A stretch of 64,000 nt of DNA, from assembly GCF_006970865.1 (NCBI RefSeq), contig NZ_CP035503.1, positions 2,307,001 through 2,371,000 of the forward strand, in the 5' to 3' direction. This document shows, piece after piece, positions 47,600 through 58,387 of the stretch. Within the stretch, counting starts at the first letter, position 1. Every line of letters begins with the position of its first letter. Under the pieces are notes generated by a model, which saw only the letters and a program-made list of their open reading frames with translations, searched no databases and was not told where the DNA came from. Both the position numbers and the translations under genes were made by a program. Origin of the DNA: Rhodoferax sediminis (GTDB taxonomy: Bacteria; Pseudomonadota; Gammaproteobacteria; Burkholderiales; Burkholderiaceae_C).

Positions 47600-48517
47600 T
47601 TACTTCTTGGCCGGCCTGGCGGCAGGAGCCGCGCTGGTGCTGCCACCGGAGCCGCGCATCGCCTTGAAGAACTCCGACGATTCGTCGATCACCATCACGT
47701 CGCTCTTCTTGTTGAAGCTGGACTTGTAGGCGTCCAGGCTGCGGTAAAACTGCGCAAACTGGGGATCGCGGCCGAACGATTCGGCGTAGATGCGGGTGGC
47801 CTGCGCGTCGCCGGCACCCTTGATTTTCTGGGCCTCGCGGTAGGCGTTGGCCACCGTCACCTCGCGCTGGCGATCGGCATCGGCGCGAATTTTTTCGCCC
47901 TCGGCCACGCCGGTCGAGCGCAACTCGTTGGCCACGCGCTTGCGCTCGGCCTCCATGCGCCGGTACACGGAATCGGTGATGTCGCTCACATAGTCGACGC
48001 GCGTGATGCGCACGTCCACCACATCCACCCCCCACGGCTTGGCGCCGCGCACCGTGGCCAGCACCTGACTCTTGACGGCCGACATCAAGGCTTCGCGCTT
48101 GGCGGACAGCAACTCCTTGACCGTGTACTTGTTGATCTCGCCCTGGAACGCGTTGCGCACCACGCGGTTGAGCTGGTTCGCGCCCGCGTTTTCGTCCAGC
48201 CCGACGTTGCGGATGTATTCGGTCGGGTCGGTCACACGCCAGCGCACGTACCAGTCGATCACGACGCGCTGCTTTTCCGCGGTGTAGACCGGCTCCGCGT
48301 CGGTGCTGTCGAGCGTGAGCAGGCGCTTGTCCAGATAGGACACGTTCTGGAACGGCGGCGGCAGCTTGAAGTTGAGCCCCGGCTGGGTGATGACTTCCTT
48401 GATCTGCCCGAGCGCATAGACAATGCCGAACTGGCGCTGATCGACCACGAACAGCATGGAGCTGAGCACCGCAAGCACCACCAGCAGTGAAGAAACAATA
48501 AAACCAACTCTGTTCAC
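47600..48517 (-). CDS. hflC: Protease modulator HflC
   Basis: 305 residues. One N-terminal membrane helix (VGFIVSSLLVVLAVLSSMLFVV) precedes an SPFH/band-7 domain (DQRQFGIVYALGQIKEVITQPGLNFKLPPPFQNV; ITRVDYVSDITDSVYRRMEAERKRVANELRSTGVAEGEKIRADADRQREV). A C-terminal helix follows, with KSDVMVIDESSEFFKAMRG. With HflK it forms a large periplasmic cage around the FtsH protease and modulates it. It follows hflK with 9 bases between. Confidence 0.93.
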   Translation of the reverse strand: MNRVGFIVSSLLVVLAVLSSMLFVVDQRQFGIVYALGQIKEVITQPGLNFKLPPPFQNVSYLDKRLLTLDSTDAEPVYTAEKQRVVIDWYVRWRVTDPTEYIRNVGLDENAGANQLNRVVRNAFQGEINKYTVKELLSAKREALMSAVKSQVLATVRGAKPWGVDVVDVRITRVDYVSDITDSVYRRMEAERKRVANELRSTGVAEGEKIRADADRQREVTVANAYREAQKIKGAGDAQATRIYAESFGRDPQFAQFYRSLDAYKSSFNKKSDVMVIDESSEFFKAMRGSGGSTSAAPAARPAKK

Positions 48518-48526
48518 GGGGTGCTC

Positions 48527-49930
48527 CTAGCGTGTTTCGCGGTCGCGCGAGCGCGCGCCGTCACGGCTGCGCGCATCATCATTGGACAAACCGGGCGGCG
48601 TCACCGGCACCACCGCGCCGGCAGGCGCCGGTGGCGTGGACGTGTCTGCCGCCGCGGGTGCGCTCTGGCCGGTCATCTGCATGATCTTGTCGAGCGGCAG
48701 GTACAGCAGATTCGAGTTCTGGCGCGAATCCACCAGCACCTTGGTAACGTTGCTGTAGATCTGCTGCATGGAGTCCAGGTACATGCGGTCGCGCGTCACT
48801 TGCGGCGCCTTCTGGTACTCGGCCAGCACCGAGCTGAAGCGCTGCGCATCCCCCTCGGCCTGCGCCACGATGCGGGCCTTGTAGCCGTCGGACTCTTCCT
48901 TCAGGCGCGAGGCCGTCCCCACGGCACGCGGAATCACGTCGTTGGCATAGGCCTGGGCTTCGTTCTTGGTGCGCTCGCGCTCCTGCCCGGCCTTGAGCAC
49001 GTCGTCGAACGCGGCCTGCACCTGCTCGGGCGGGCGCACCCCACCCTGCTGCAGGTTGATGTTGACGACTTCGATGCCGACGTCGTAGCGGTCCAGAATG
49101 GTTTGCATCAGCGCGCGAACCTGCGGCGAAATCTTGTCGCGGTCTTCGCCCAGGGCAGCGTCCATGGGCATCTTGCCCACGACTTCACGCACCGCCGACT
49201 CGGCCGCCTGCACCACGGCGCCGGCCGGGTCCCGGCTGGCAAACAGATAGGCGCGCGCGTCCTTCAGGCGGTATTGCACCGCGAACTTGATCTCGACAAT
49301 GTTCTCGTCGGCGGTCAGCATGCCCGAGTCGCGCAGACCGGTGGCCTTGATGATGTTGTCGCGGCCGATATCGACCGAGCGGATCTGCGTCACGAACACC
49401 CGCTCATCGCGCTGGATCGGGTATGGCAGGCGCCAGTTGAAGCCGGCCCCGACCGTGGCGCGGTACTTGCCGAATTGCGTGATCACGGCCTGCTGGCCTT
49501 CCTGCACGATGAAAAATCCCGAGCCGAGCCAGATCAGGACGACGACACCGGCAATCAGCCCCGCACCGATCCCGGCACTTTTACCGTCCGGCTGAAACCC
49601 ACCGCCGCCCGGCCCACGGCCACCGAAGCCGCCGCCGTTGTTGCCGGAACCGCCATTTTTACGGCCACCGAACAGCCCGCCCAGCTTGCGGTTGAAGTCA
49701 CGCCACAGTTCATCGAGATCGGGCGGGCCCTGATTCGGGCCTTGTCCGCGGCCGTTGCCTGATTGCGGCGGCGGCGCTGGCGGCTCGCCCTCGGGCCGGG
49801 GTGCGTCTGCCCTGATGTTGTCGGACGGCTTGTCGTCGCCACGCCCCCAGCGCGGGTCGTTCAGATTGAACATGCCCCTGATGCGGCCTTGCAGTGCAGT
49901 CCACCCCGGGACTCGTAATTTCAGATTCAT
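48527..49930 (-). CDS. hflK: FtsH protease modulator HflK
   Basis: 467 residues. The N-terminal cytoplasmic part is Gly/Pro/Asn-rich (GGRKNGGSGNNGGGFGGRGPGGG). One membrane helix (AGLIAGVVVLIWLGSGFFIV) follows, then the SPFH domain (QEGQQAVITQFGKYRATVGAGFNWRLPYPIQ; VVNINLQQGGVRPPEQVQAAFDDVLKAGQERERTKNEAQAYANDVIPRA). It partners with HflC. The ATG at 49930 is preceded by AGAGAA; the open frame continues into hflX but without similarity. The C-terminal tail is Pro/Ala-rich and then Arg/Asp-rich. Confidence 0.93.
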   Translation of the reverse strand: MNLKLRVPGWTALQGRIRGMFNLNDPRWGRGDDKPSDNIRADAPRPEGEPPAPPPQSGNGRGQGPNQGPPDLDELWRDFNRKLGGLFGGRKNGGSGNNGGGFGGRGPGGGGFQPDGKSAGIGAGLIAGVVVLIWLGSGFFIVQEGQQAVITQFGKYRATVGAGFNWRLPYPIQRDERVFVTQIRSVDIGRDNIIKATGLRDSGMLTADENIVEIKFAVQYRLKDARAYLFASRDPAGAVVQAAESAVREVVGKMPMDAALGEDRDKISPQVRALMQTILDRYDVGIEVVNINLQQGGVRPPEQVQAAFDDVLKAGQERERTKNEAQAYANDVIPRAVGTASRLKEESDGYKARIVAQAEGDAQRFSSVLAEYQKAPQVTRDRMYLDSMQQIYSNVTKVLVDSRQNSNLLYLPLDKIMQMTGQSAPAAADTSTPPAPAGAVVPVTPPGLSNDDARSRDGARSRDRETR

Positions 49931-49970
49931 GCGCAAATTCTCTTCTTGTGTTGTCCCCGATTGTGCCCAA

Positions 49971-51143
49971 TCAGGGAGCAGCCTCATGAAATTCGGGGGC
50001 TTGCGCACAGGCCGCACCGGCTCCCGCCCTGCCCGCCACCATGCTGGCCAATTGCTGACGCAGCCCCGGCAATCCTTCGCCCGTGCGTGCGCTGACGAAC
50101 AAACGCGGGACACGGCTGCCGTCGACTTCGAACGTATCGCTCAGGTGCAGCGGCCGTTGCTCTTTTTCAAGGGCATCGAGCTTGTTGAACACGAGAAGCT
50201 GCGGCACGCGCGCCGCGCCGATCTCCGCCAGCACGCGCTGCACCTCGGCCATTTGTTCGGGGAAATCCGGCCGCGCAGCATCCACCACATGCAGCAGTAG
50301 GTCGGCATCCACGGCCTCCTGCAAGGTCGCCTGAAAGGCGTCGACCAGCCCGTGCGGCAGGTCGCGGATGAAGCCGACCGTATCCGACAGCGAAACGGAG
50401 CGCCCGGCCTCCCCGAGATAAAGCTGCCGTGTGGTGGTGTCCAGCGTGGCGAACAACTGGTCGGCGGTGTAGGCGCGCGCCTTCACCAGCGCATTGAACA
50501 GCGTCGATTTGCCCGCATTGGTGTAGCCCACCAGCGAGATATTGAAGGCGTCGCGCCGCTCGCGCTGGCGGCGCTGGGTGTGGCGCTGGCGCTTGACCTT
50601 TTCCAGCCGGGCCGAGGTGCGCTTGATGGATTCGCCAATCATGCGCCGGTCCAGCTCGATCTGGGCCTCGCCGGGGCCGCCGCGCGCGCCGATGCCACCG
50701 CGCTGGCGCTCCAGGTGCGACCAGCGCCGCACCAGACGCGTGCTCAGGTACTGCAGGCGGGCCAGTTCGACCTGCAGCTTGCCCTCGTGGCTGCGTGCGC
50801 GCTGGCCGAAGATTTCCAGGATCAGCAAGGTGCGGTCGTTCACAGGCAGGCCCAGATGCCGCTCCAGGTTGCGCTGCTGCGCCGGGCTCAGGCTCTGGTC
50901 AAATAGCACTTCGGTCGCACCCAACTGCTCTGCCATGAACTTGATTTCATCGGCCTTGCCGCTGCCCACAAACAGCGCCGCATCGGGCGCCTTGCGCTTG
51001 CAGGTGATACGCGCCACGGGCCTCAAGCCCGCGGTCTGGGCCAGCAGCCCGAGCTCTTCCAGCTCGCCGTCGAAATGAGGCAAGCCAAAGTCGACCCCGA
51101 CCAGGACGGTCGGGGCAAATTGGCGGTCGGGTGAATCGGACAA
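49971..51143 (-). CDS. hflX: Ribosome-associated GTPase HflX
   Basis: 390 residues. The N-terminal HflX domain includes VLFDQSLSPAQQRNLERHLGLPVNDRTLLILEIFGQRARSHEGKLQVELARLQY and the GxGGPGE-type loop (RGGIGARGGPGEAQIELDRR). The G domain has G1 GYTNAGKST, G3 DTVGFIRDLPHGLVDAF, and G4 FNKLD. HflX binds the 50S subunit and rescues stalled ribosomes under heat stress. It lies downstream of hfq as in many proteobacteria. Confidence 0.94.
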   Translation of the reverse strand: MSDSPDRQFAPTVLVGVDFGLPHFDGELEELGLLAQTAGLRPVARITCKRKAPDAALFVGSGKADEIKFMAEQLGATEVLFDQSLSPAQQRNLERHLGLPVNDRTLLILEIFGQRARSHEGKLQVELARLQYLSTRLVRRWSHLERQRGGIGARGGPGEAQIELDRRMIGESIKRTSARLEKVKRQRHTQRRQRERRDAFNISLVGYTNAGKSTLFNALVKARAYTADQLFATLDTTTRQLYLGEAGRSVSLSDTVGFIRDLPHGLVDAFQATLQEAVDADLLLHVVDAARPDFPEQMAEVQRVLAEIGAARVPQLLVFNKLDALEKEQRPLHLSDTFEVDGSRVPRLFVSARTGEGLPGLRQQLASMVAGRAGAGAACAQAPEFHEAAP

Positions 51144-51208
51144 ATCTGGATCAGCGGATCAGGGGTTGCAGTGTCGGCACAACGTTGACCGGATGCTGGC
51201 CTGCGGAA

Positions 51209-51466
51209 TCAGGGTGCGTCCGCGGCGGTTGCGGCTGCGCTCTCGACGGCCGAGAAGTTGACGGCACGCCCCGGCACAATGGTCGAAATGGCGTGCTTGT
51301 ACACCATTTGCGTCACGGTGTTGCGAAGCAGCACAACGTATTGATCGAATGACTCCACCTGGCCCTGCAGCTTGATGCCGTTCACCAGATAGATGGACAC
51401 CGGCACATGCTCGCGGCGCAAGGCGTTGAGGAAGGGGTCCTGAAGTAGCTGCCCTTTATTGCTCAC
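51209..51466 (-). CDS. hfq: RNA chaperone Hfq
   Basis: 85 residues. Sm1 motif: [47 protein letters not shown]. Sm2: [15 protein letters not shown], with the KH pair that binds RNA 3' ends. It forms a hexamer pairing small RNAs with mRNAs. The start is a GTG at 51466 with ACGGAGAATATC upstream; earlier in-frame codons add residues not found in Hfq. The C-terminal tail is short. Confidence 0.95.
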   Translation of the reverse strand: MSNKGQLLQDPFLNALRREHVPVSIYLVNGIKLQGQVESFDQYVVLLRNTVTQMVYKHAISTIVPGRAVNFSAVESAAATAADAP

Positions 51467-51586
51467 GATATTCTCCGTGTTCAGAAGTTGTTGTAGGAAC
51501 TGGAACCTTACCACAGCGCCGCACCGATGCGACGGCCCCAAAGCGCAATTTCACAAGAAAAAACGGGGCAGCTACGGGGCGCCGGC

Positions 51587-52924
51587 CTACTCTTTGTCGG
51601 CGTACGGGTTGTGCGAGGTTTTCATCTCGATGCGCAGCGGCGTTCCGGTCAGGTTGAATTCCTTGCGGAAGCGCCCTTCCAGGAACCGTTTGTAGGCATC
51701 GGTGACGTGTTCCAGCGAGTTGCCGTGGATCACGATGACCGGCGGATTCATGCCGCCCTGGTGCGCGTAGCGCAGTTTGGGCCGGAACATGCCGGCGCGC
51801 TTGGGACTCTGGAACTGCACCGCCTCCAGCAGCACGCGCGTCAGCACCGGGGTGGACATCTTGCAGTTGGCCGCCTTGTGGGCCTGAATGATGGACAGCC
51901 AGACCGGCCCCAAACCCTGGCGCTTTTGGGCGGAGATGACGTGCATCGCGGCAAACTTGAGAAACGGCAGGCGCGTCTCGATGGAGCGCTGCACCAGCTC
52001 GCGCTGGTAGTTGTCGATCGCATCCCATTTGTTGACCGCCAGCACCACGGCGCGGCCGCTCTCCAAGATGTAGCCCGCGATATGCGCGTCCTGGTCGGTC
52101 ACGCCCTGGGTCGCATCGAGCAGCAGCAGCACCACGTTGGCGGTTTCAATGGCCTGCAGCGTCTTCACCACCGAGAACTTCTCGATGGCTTCAAATACCT
52201 TGCCCTTGCGGCGCAGGCCCGCGGTGTCGATCAACTCGAAGCGCTGGCCGTTGCGCTCGAATGGCACCGTGATCGCGTCGCGCGTGGTGCCGGGCAGGTC
52301 GAATGCCACCAGCCGCTCCTCGCCCAGCCAGGTGTTGATCAGGGTCGATTTGCCGACGTTGGGGCGCCCTGCGACCGCCAGCTTGATAACGCCGCTGTCG
52401 ACTTCCGCCGCGCTGTCGTCCGGCTCCGGCAGATGCAGGGGCTCCAGCGCCAGCTCCACCAGGTCGCGGATGCCCTGGCCGTGCGAAGCCGAGATCGGGT
52501 ATACCTCGCCCAGGCCCAACTCATAAAACTCGGACAGTTGCGCGCCCGCCTGCATGCCTTCGGCCTTGTTCGCGGCCAGCACTGTGGGTTTGCCCAGACG
52601 CCGCAGGTATTTGGCAATGTCGTGATCCTGGGCCGACAGGCCGGCACGCGCGTCCACCACGAAAATCACCACATCCGCCTCGGCCACTGCCTGACGCGTC
52701 TGTTTCGCCATTTCCTTGTAGATGCCGCTGGCCGCGTCCGGCTCGAAGCCGCCGGTGTCGATGGCGATGAATTCGTGCGGGCCCTGGCGCCCGTTGCCGT
52801 AGTGCCGGTCGCGCGTCAGGCCCGCAAAGTCGGCCACGATGGCGTCGCGCGACCTGGTGAGCCGGTTGAACAGGGTGGATTTGCCGACGTTGGGGCGGCC
52901 GACCAGGGCCAGGACGGGCTTCAC
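51587..52924 (-). CDS. der: Ribosome assembly GTPase Der (EngA)
   Basis: 445 residues with two GTPase domains and a KH-like C-terminus. First P-loop [10 protein letters not shown] at residues 8-17, with DTGGF as G3 and NKAEG as the G4 block; second P-loop [12 protein letters not shown] near 185, with [11 protein letters not shown] and NKWD. The C-terminal domain ends [38 protein letters not shown]. It is needed for 50S subunit maturation. It follows bamB, the order seen widely in proteobacteria. Confidence 0.95.
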   Translation of the reverse strand: MKPVLALVGRPNVGKSTLFNRLTRSRDAIVADFAGLTRDRHYGNGRQGPHEFIAIDTGGFEPDAASGIYKEMAKQTRQAVAEADVVIFVVDARAGLSAQDHDIAKYLRRLGKPTVLAANKAEGMQAGAQLSEFYELGLGEVYPISASHGQGIRDLVELALEPLHLPEPDDSAAEVDSGVIKLAVAGRPNVGKSTLINTWLGEERLVAFDLPGTTRDAITVPFERNGQRFELIDTAGLRRKGKVFEAIEKFSVVKTLQAIETANVVLLLLDATQGVTDQDAHIAGYILESGRAVVLAVNKWDAIDNYQRELVQRSIETRLPFLKFAAMHVISAQKRQGLGPVWLSIIQAHKAANCKMSTPVLTRVLLEAVQFQSPKRAGMFRPKLRYAHQGGMNPPVIVIHGNSLEHVTDAYKRFLEGRFRKEFNLTGTPLRIEMKTSHNPYADKE

Positions 52925-52942
52925 GTGCGACTGCCTAGCAGC

Positions 52943-54088
52943 TCATTCCGGCTGGAAGCCATAGACACCCCCGTTGCGTGTCACCACGACGAGGGTATTG
53001 CCGGCGGCCACGGGCGCCGCCACCACGGCCGAGCCGTCGGTCGTGAGCCGGGTCAGCAAGGACCCGTCTTCGCGCGACAGCAAGTGAACGAAGCCGGCGC
53101 TGTCGCCAACCACCACCGAGCGCCCCAGCGCCAAGGGCGCGCTCAGGCCGCGGTATTTCAGGCTGTCGGTGCTCCAGGCCTGCTCGCCATTGGCGCGTCG
53201 CCAGGCCACAACCTTGCCGTCCATCTCGGTGCCGAACAGAAGCCGGTCATCGCCCTGCAGCCCCTGCGCGCCATTCGCCGGCCGGGTCCACAGCACGGCG
53301 CCGCGCACGGCATCGACGCAGCCGACCGCCGTCTGGAACGCCCGCGCGCAGACTTCATTGCCCACCCGACTCACTGGGCTCACCAGATCGGCCAGCCGCT
53401 CGATATCGTTGGTGCCGCGCGGGGACGCGATCGGCGCCTCCCAGCGCAGGCTGCCGTTCAGGGGATTGAGGCCCACCATGCGGCCCGACAAGCCCACCAC
53501 CAGCGTGTCGCCAACCGCCAGCAGGACGCCGCCCTGGCGCAGGATCAGCGGTTCACTGGGCGGTTTTTGCAGCCACAAGCGGCGCCCGGACTGGCCATCG
53601 TAGGCGCTCACCGAGCGGTCCGCCGCGAGTACGAAGACGCGCGCGCCGGCCACCAGGGGTGCGGTATAGGCCTGCGCCTGCAGCTTCTGGCGCCACAACT
53701 CACGCCCGCCCTGCAGCGCGACCAGCTCGTTGCCCGTCGTCACCACTGCGGCCAGCTTGCCGTCGCTGCCGACACCGGCGGCGATCGGCGTGCGCACCGA
53801 GGTGCGCCACAGGTCGCGCCCGGTGCGCGCATCGATCGCCGCTACGGTGCCGCCTGCGCCGGCCAGCGTCACCGTGTTGCCATTCACGTTGACATCGAGC
53901 GGAAAGTCGATGGCGCCCACATGCGCGGTCCAGACCTGGCGCACGCCGATCAGTGCCTCGTTGGGGGCCAGGGGCGTTGGCTTCGGAGGCGGCGAGCCGC
54001 TCGAGCACGCCGCCAGGGATGCTACGAAAACGATAGCTACCAGCGCCCTCGGTGCAAGGGCTGAAGGCATAAAATGTCTCAAACTCAC
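52943..54088 (-). CDS. bamB: Outer-membrane assembly lipoprotein BamB
   Basis: 381 residues. A lipoprotein signal with lipobox LAAC (Cys near residue 28) precedes an eight-bladed PQQ-like propeller with repeated DGKL.A/AxDxxTGxxLW-type blades (VAAIDARTGRDLWRTSV; SAYDGQSGRRLWLQK; MVGLNPLNGSLRWEAPI; CVDAVRGAVLWTRP). BamB helps BamA insert outer-membrane proteins. The GTG at 54088 overlaps the yfgM stop (GTGA). An ATG at 54070 is the alternative. Residues about 6-22 of the signal peptide are encoded in a dispersed repeat copy. Confidence 0.92.
   Translation of the reverse strand: MSLRHFMPSALAPRALVAIVFVASLAACSSGSPPPKPTPLAPNEALIGVRQVWTAHVGAIDFPLDVNVNGNTVTLAGAGGTVAAIDARTGRDLWRTSVRTPIAAGVGSDGKLAAVVTTGNELVALQGGRELWRQKLQAQAYTAPLVAGARVFVLAADRSVSAYDGQSGRRLWLQKPPSEPLILRQGGVLLAVGDTLVVGLSGRMVGLNPLNGSLRWEAPIASPRGTNDIERLADLVSPVSRVGNEVCARAFQTAVGCVDAVRGAVLWTRPANGAQGLQGDDRLLFGTEMDGKVVAWRRANGEQAWSTDSLKYRGLSAPLALGRSVVVGDSAGFVHLLSREDGSLLTRLTTDGSAVVAAPVAAGNTLVVVTRNGGVYGFQPE
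54018..54072 (+). repeat. Dispersed short repeat copy inside the bamB signal-peptide region
   Basis: GATGCTACGAAAACGATAGC, TACCAGCGCCC, then GCAAGGGCTGAAGGCATAAA. Good match to GCTA..A...ATAGCTxCCAGCGC...AAGGGCT, antisense to bamB. Confidence 0.75.
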
Positions 54089-54789
54089 GAGTGTTCCCCG
54101 GTGGCAGACGCGTTGGCCTGCGGCGCCGTTGCCTGGCCTGGTGCAGCCCCCGGGTCCACGCCCAGGGCGTTCAGCTTGACTTCAACCACGCGCCGGTATT
54201 GCGACTGCGCCTCGAAGCCCTTGTAGGCCCGGCTGTACTGCGTCACGGCATCAGCCTTCTTGCCCTGCAGCACATCGATATCGCCCAGGCGGTCCGCCAC
54301 CAGCGCCGCGAACTCGGACGGGAACGAGCCGGCGAGCTGCTTGCGCGCCTCGTCGTAGGCTTTGGCCTGCATCAACACGGCCGCCAGGCGCAATTTGGCG
54401 ATGGACTGGTAACCCTCGTCGGAGGCCTTGTCGGCCACCCAGGCCAGCGCCGCCTTGGCCCCGTCGATATTGCCTTTTTCATCCATCACCTTGGCCACCA
54501 GCAGGCCCGACTGCTGCGCGTAAGTGGTGCGGCCGTATCGGTCTTTCATGTCACTGAAGGAGCGCTCCAGCATGGCCGTATCGCCCGCCTGCGCGGCACG
54601 CTCGACCTCGTCGTACAGCGCCGATGCCTTGGTGGCCTGGTCGCGTTGCCAGTACTGGTAGCCGTTCCAGGCGGCCAGCGCGCTAAACACCAGCAGCAAT
54701 GTCCAGGTGATCAGGTCGCCGTATTTTTTCCAGTAATGCTTGAGTTCATCAAGCTGTTCCTGTTCTTGAAGATCGAGAGGTGTAGCCAT
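54085..54789 (-). CDS. yfgM: YfgM family tetratricopeptide membrane protein
   Basis: 234 residues. A short acidic start (MATPLDLQEQEQLDELKHYWKKYGDLI) precedes one membrane helix (TWTLLLVFSALAAWNGYQYW) and a periplasmic TPR-like domain (ALYDEVERAAQAGDTAMLERSFSDMKDRYGRTTYAQQSGLLVAKV; EARKQLAGSFPSEFAALVADRLGDIDVLQGKKADAVTQYSRAYKG). In E. coli YfgM associates with SecYEG and PpiD. It lies between hisS and bamB, the conserved order. The open frame extends through hisS but homology starts at the ATG at 54789. Confidence 0.92.
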   Translation of the reverse strand: MATPLDLQEQEQLDELKHYWKKYGDLITWTLLLVFSALAAWNGYQYWQRDQATKASALYDEVERAAQAGDTAMLERSFSDMKDRYGRTTYAQQSGLLVAKVMDEKGNIDGAKAALAWVADKASDEGYQSIAKLRLAAVLMQAKAYDEARKQLAGSFPSEFAALVADRLGDIDVLQGKKADAVTQYSRAYKGFEAQSQYRRVVEVKLNALGVDPGAAPGQATAPQANASATGEHS

Positions 54790-54803
54790 GGTGTGTGATT
54801 CGT

Positions 54804-56102
54804 TTAAGTCAGCGATTGTAGGGTGGCGGCCCAGCCGGACACGTCGGCCAGCGGCTGCATCACCTGCTGGCCGCTGCCGTCGCGCAGGGATTTGACGGCC
54901 ACCAGGTTTTGCGCCAGTTCGTCCGCGCCGAAGATCAGGGCATGGCGGGCGCCGCTGGCATCGGCCTTCTTGAGCTGCGACTTCATGCTGCCCCGGCCCT
55001 CGCCGGTGCCGGCATGCATCTGCACGTTGACGCCCGCCGCGCGCAGGGCCTGCAGCGTGCACATCGCCACAGGCAGCGCCGCCGCATCGGGAATCACGGC
55101 GTAGGCGTCGGGCACGGGCGGCGCGATGACAGGGCCCACGGCCTCCAGCAACAGCAGCAGGCGCTCCACGCCCAGGCCCCAGCCGACGGCCGGCGTCGGC
55201 TTGCCGCCGAGCTGCTCGAACAGGCCGTCGTAGCGCCCGCCGCCGCAGACCGTACCCTGCGAGCCCAGCTTGTCGGTGACCCATTCGAAGACGGTCAGGT
55301 TGTAGTAGTCCATGCCGCGCACCAGGCGCGGATTCACGCGGTAGGCCAGCCCCGCGGCATCGAGGATGGCGCGCACCGCGTTCAGATGCGCCAGCGAGGC
55401 CTCGCCCAGAAAGCTCATGAGCTGCGGCGCCGACTCGACGATCGATTGCATCGCCGGGTTCTTGCTGTCGAGGATGCGCAGCGGGTTGCTGTGCAGGCGG
55501 CGCCTGGCGTCCTCGTCGAGCACCGACGCATGGGCCTCGAAGTGGGCGATCAGCGCCTCGCGGTGCTGTCGGCGCTCGTCCGCCTGGCCCAGGCTGTTGA
55601 TCTCGAGCCGCACGTCCTCGCCTTCGACCAGGCCCAGCTCCTGCCACAGCGCGCGGCACATCAGGATCTGCTCGGCGTCCACATCGGGTCCGCAATAGCC
55701 CAGGGCCTCGACGTCGATCTGGTGGAACTGGCGATAGCGGCCTTTTTGCGGACGCTCATGGCGGAACACGGCACCCATGGTCCACACGCGCAGCGGGCCG
55801 TTGTACAGCGCGTTGTGCTCGACCATCGCGCGCACGATGCCGGCGGTGGCCTCCGGGCGCAGCGTGAGCTGGTCGCCGTTCATTGAGTCGGTGAAGGAAT
55901 ACATCTCCTTCTCGACGATATCGGTAACCTCGCCCAGGCCGCGCACGAACAGCGCCGTCGGCTCGACGACGGGGGTGCGCACATTGGCGTAGCCATAGCG
56001 CCGCATCAGCGCGCGCACCTTGTCTTCGAACCACTCCCAGCGCGCCGACTCGGGCGGCAGGATGTCGTTCATGCCCTTGACGGCGGTTAACTTCTCGGCC
56101 AT
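54804..56102 (-). CDS. hisS: Histidyl-tRNA synthetase
   Basis: 432 residues, class II synthetase. Motif 1 region [50 protein letters not shown]; motif 2 [29 protein letters not shown]; His-specific [16 protein letters not shown]; motif 3 [14 protein letters not shown]. The C-terminal anticodon-binding domain includes [20 protein letters not shown] dispersed repeat lies just upstream, between it and ispG. Confidence 0.95.
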   Translation of the reverse strand: MAEKLTAVKGMNDILPPESARWEWFEDKVRALMRRYGYANVRTPVVEPTALFVRGLGEVTDIVEKEMYSFTDSMNGDQLTLRPEATAGIVRAMVEHNALYNGPLRVWTMGAVFRHERPQKGRYRQFHQIDVEALGYCGPDVDAEQILMCRALWQELGLVEGEDVRLEINSLGQADERRQHREALIAHFEAHASVLDEDARRRLHSNPLRILDSKNPAMQSIVESAPQLMSFLGEASLAHLNAVRAILDAAGLAYRVNPRLVRGMDYYNLTVFEWVTDKLGSQGTVCGGGRYDGLFEQLGGKPTPAVGWGLGVERLLLLLEAVGPVIAPPVPDAYAVIPDAAALPVAMCTLQALRAAGVNVQMHAGTGEGRGSMKSQLKKADASGARHALIFGADELAQNLVAVKSLRDGSGQQVMQPLADVSGWAATLQSLT

Positions 56103-56111
56103 TGAATTTTT

Positions 56112-56182
56112 GTCTGCTACTTAAGTGATAGCTGCCTGCGCAGCACTGATACAGGCTACAGCCTGTTTTTATTCAAAAACTG
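56112..56182 (+). repeat. Dispersed short repeat copy between ispG and hisS
   Basis: GCTACTTAAGTGATAGCTGC, CTGCGCAGCA, then CAGGCTACAGCCTGTTTTTA. One of the clearest copies; AGGCTACAGCCT is itself a perfect palindrome that could form a small hairpin. Confidence 0.85.
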
Positions 56183-56192
56183 AAAGCCTGAC

Positions 56193-57466
<1,274 letters not shown>

Positions 57467-57467
<1 letters not shown>

Positions 57468-58387
57468 TACTTCACCTCAAAACGTGCAACATTGTTTTTG
57501 GTCGAAGATGCCAGATCAAGGGGCTTGCCCCTGACCTGCACCTGGATGGCATCGGCGCGGCCGACCACCACCGACAAGGGCAACGCACCGGAGACTTCAG
57601 ACACTTCTGCGGGCGCCAGCGTCTTGCGCAAGGCCACCTTGCCTTTGGCGTCGATCACCTGCACCCAGGACGCGGCCCGCGCATTGAATACAAGGACGGC
57701 ACCGGGGGCTCCATCCACCGGGGTGGGCGCTGCTGCCGCTACCGCCGGCTGCGGCGGCGCCGTTGTGGGCGCGGCGCCAGTCTCGGGCGCCGACGTGAGC
57801 AGGGGCGCCGCCGTGGTCGTCACCGGCGGGTCGGCCACCTTATCGGCGGCGGGCCCGGGCACGGCAGCCGCAGCCACTACAGGCACCGGCGCGGCCGTCA
57901 CGGGTGCGGCGTCCGCGACACTGGCCTCACGAGTGAAGCTGGGCAGCAGGATCAGCACCAGTGCGCCCAGCAAAAGCGCCAGCACCGCCATCACCACGGG
58001 GCGCGAGAGCTGGTCCCAGAACCCGGACCGGAGGTTTTCGCCCGGCGCATGAAACGGCGCGTTGATGGTCTCGTCGTCCGGCGTCAGGCGCGGCGCCGTT
58101 GATTGCGGCAGCCTGGCGAGCACCGGGGCCGGATCGATCTTGAGCATGCGGCACACGGTCGCCGCCAGGGCCCGCGCAAACACCGCATCGGGAAGTTCGC
58201 CCCACTGGTCCGCCTCGAGCGCCTCCAGCTTCCTCACAGGCACCTTCAGCGAGACCGCGAGTACGGCAATATGCAGGCCGGCGGCCTCACGCGCCTGCCG
58301 CAGCAGCGTTCCCGCGCTCAGCTCCGGCGCCGCCGCGGCCTCAGCGGAAAACGAGCCGCCCGGGATGGGCTGCATGGGCTCACTCAT
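57467..58387 (-). CDS. rodZ: RodZ-like helix-turn-helix membrane protein
   Basis: 306 residues. N-terminal HTH_25 domain ([61 protein letters not shown]), a membrane helix ([21 protein letters not shown]), a long Ala/Pro/Val-rich periplasmic linker, then a C-terminal DUF4115 domain ([29 protein letters not shown]). This is the architecture of RodZ, which links MreB to the wall elongation complex. The ATG at 58387 overlaps the pilW stop, and its stop overlaps the ispG start. Confidence 0.85.

Noticed and set aside
54085..55695. 536-codon frame including yfgM
   Set aside because: The upstream part overlaps hisS in another frame. YfgM similarity begins at the ATG at 54789.
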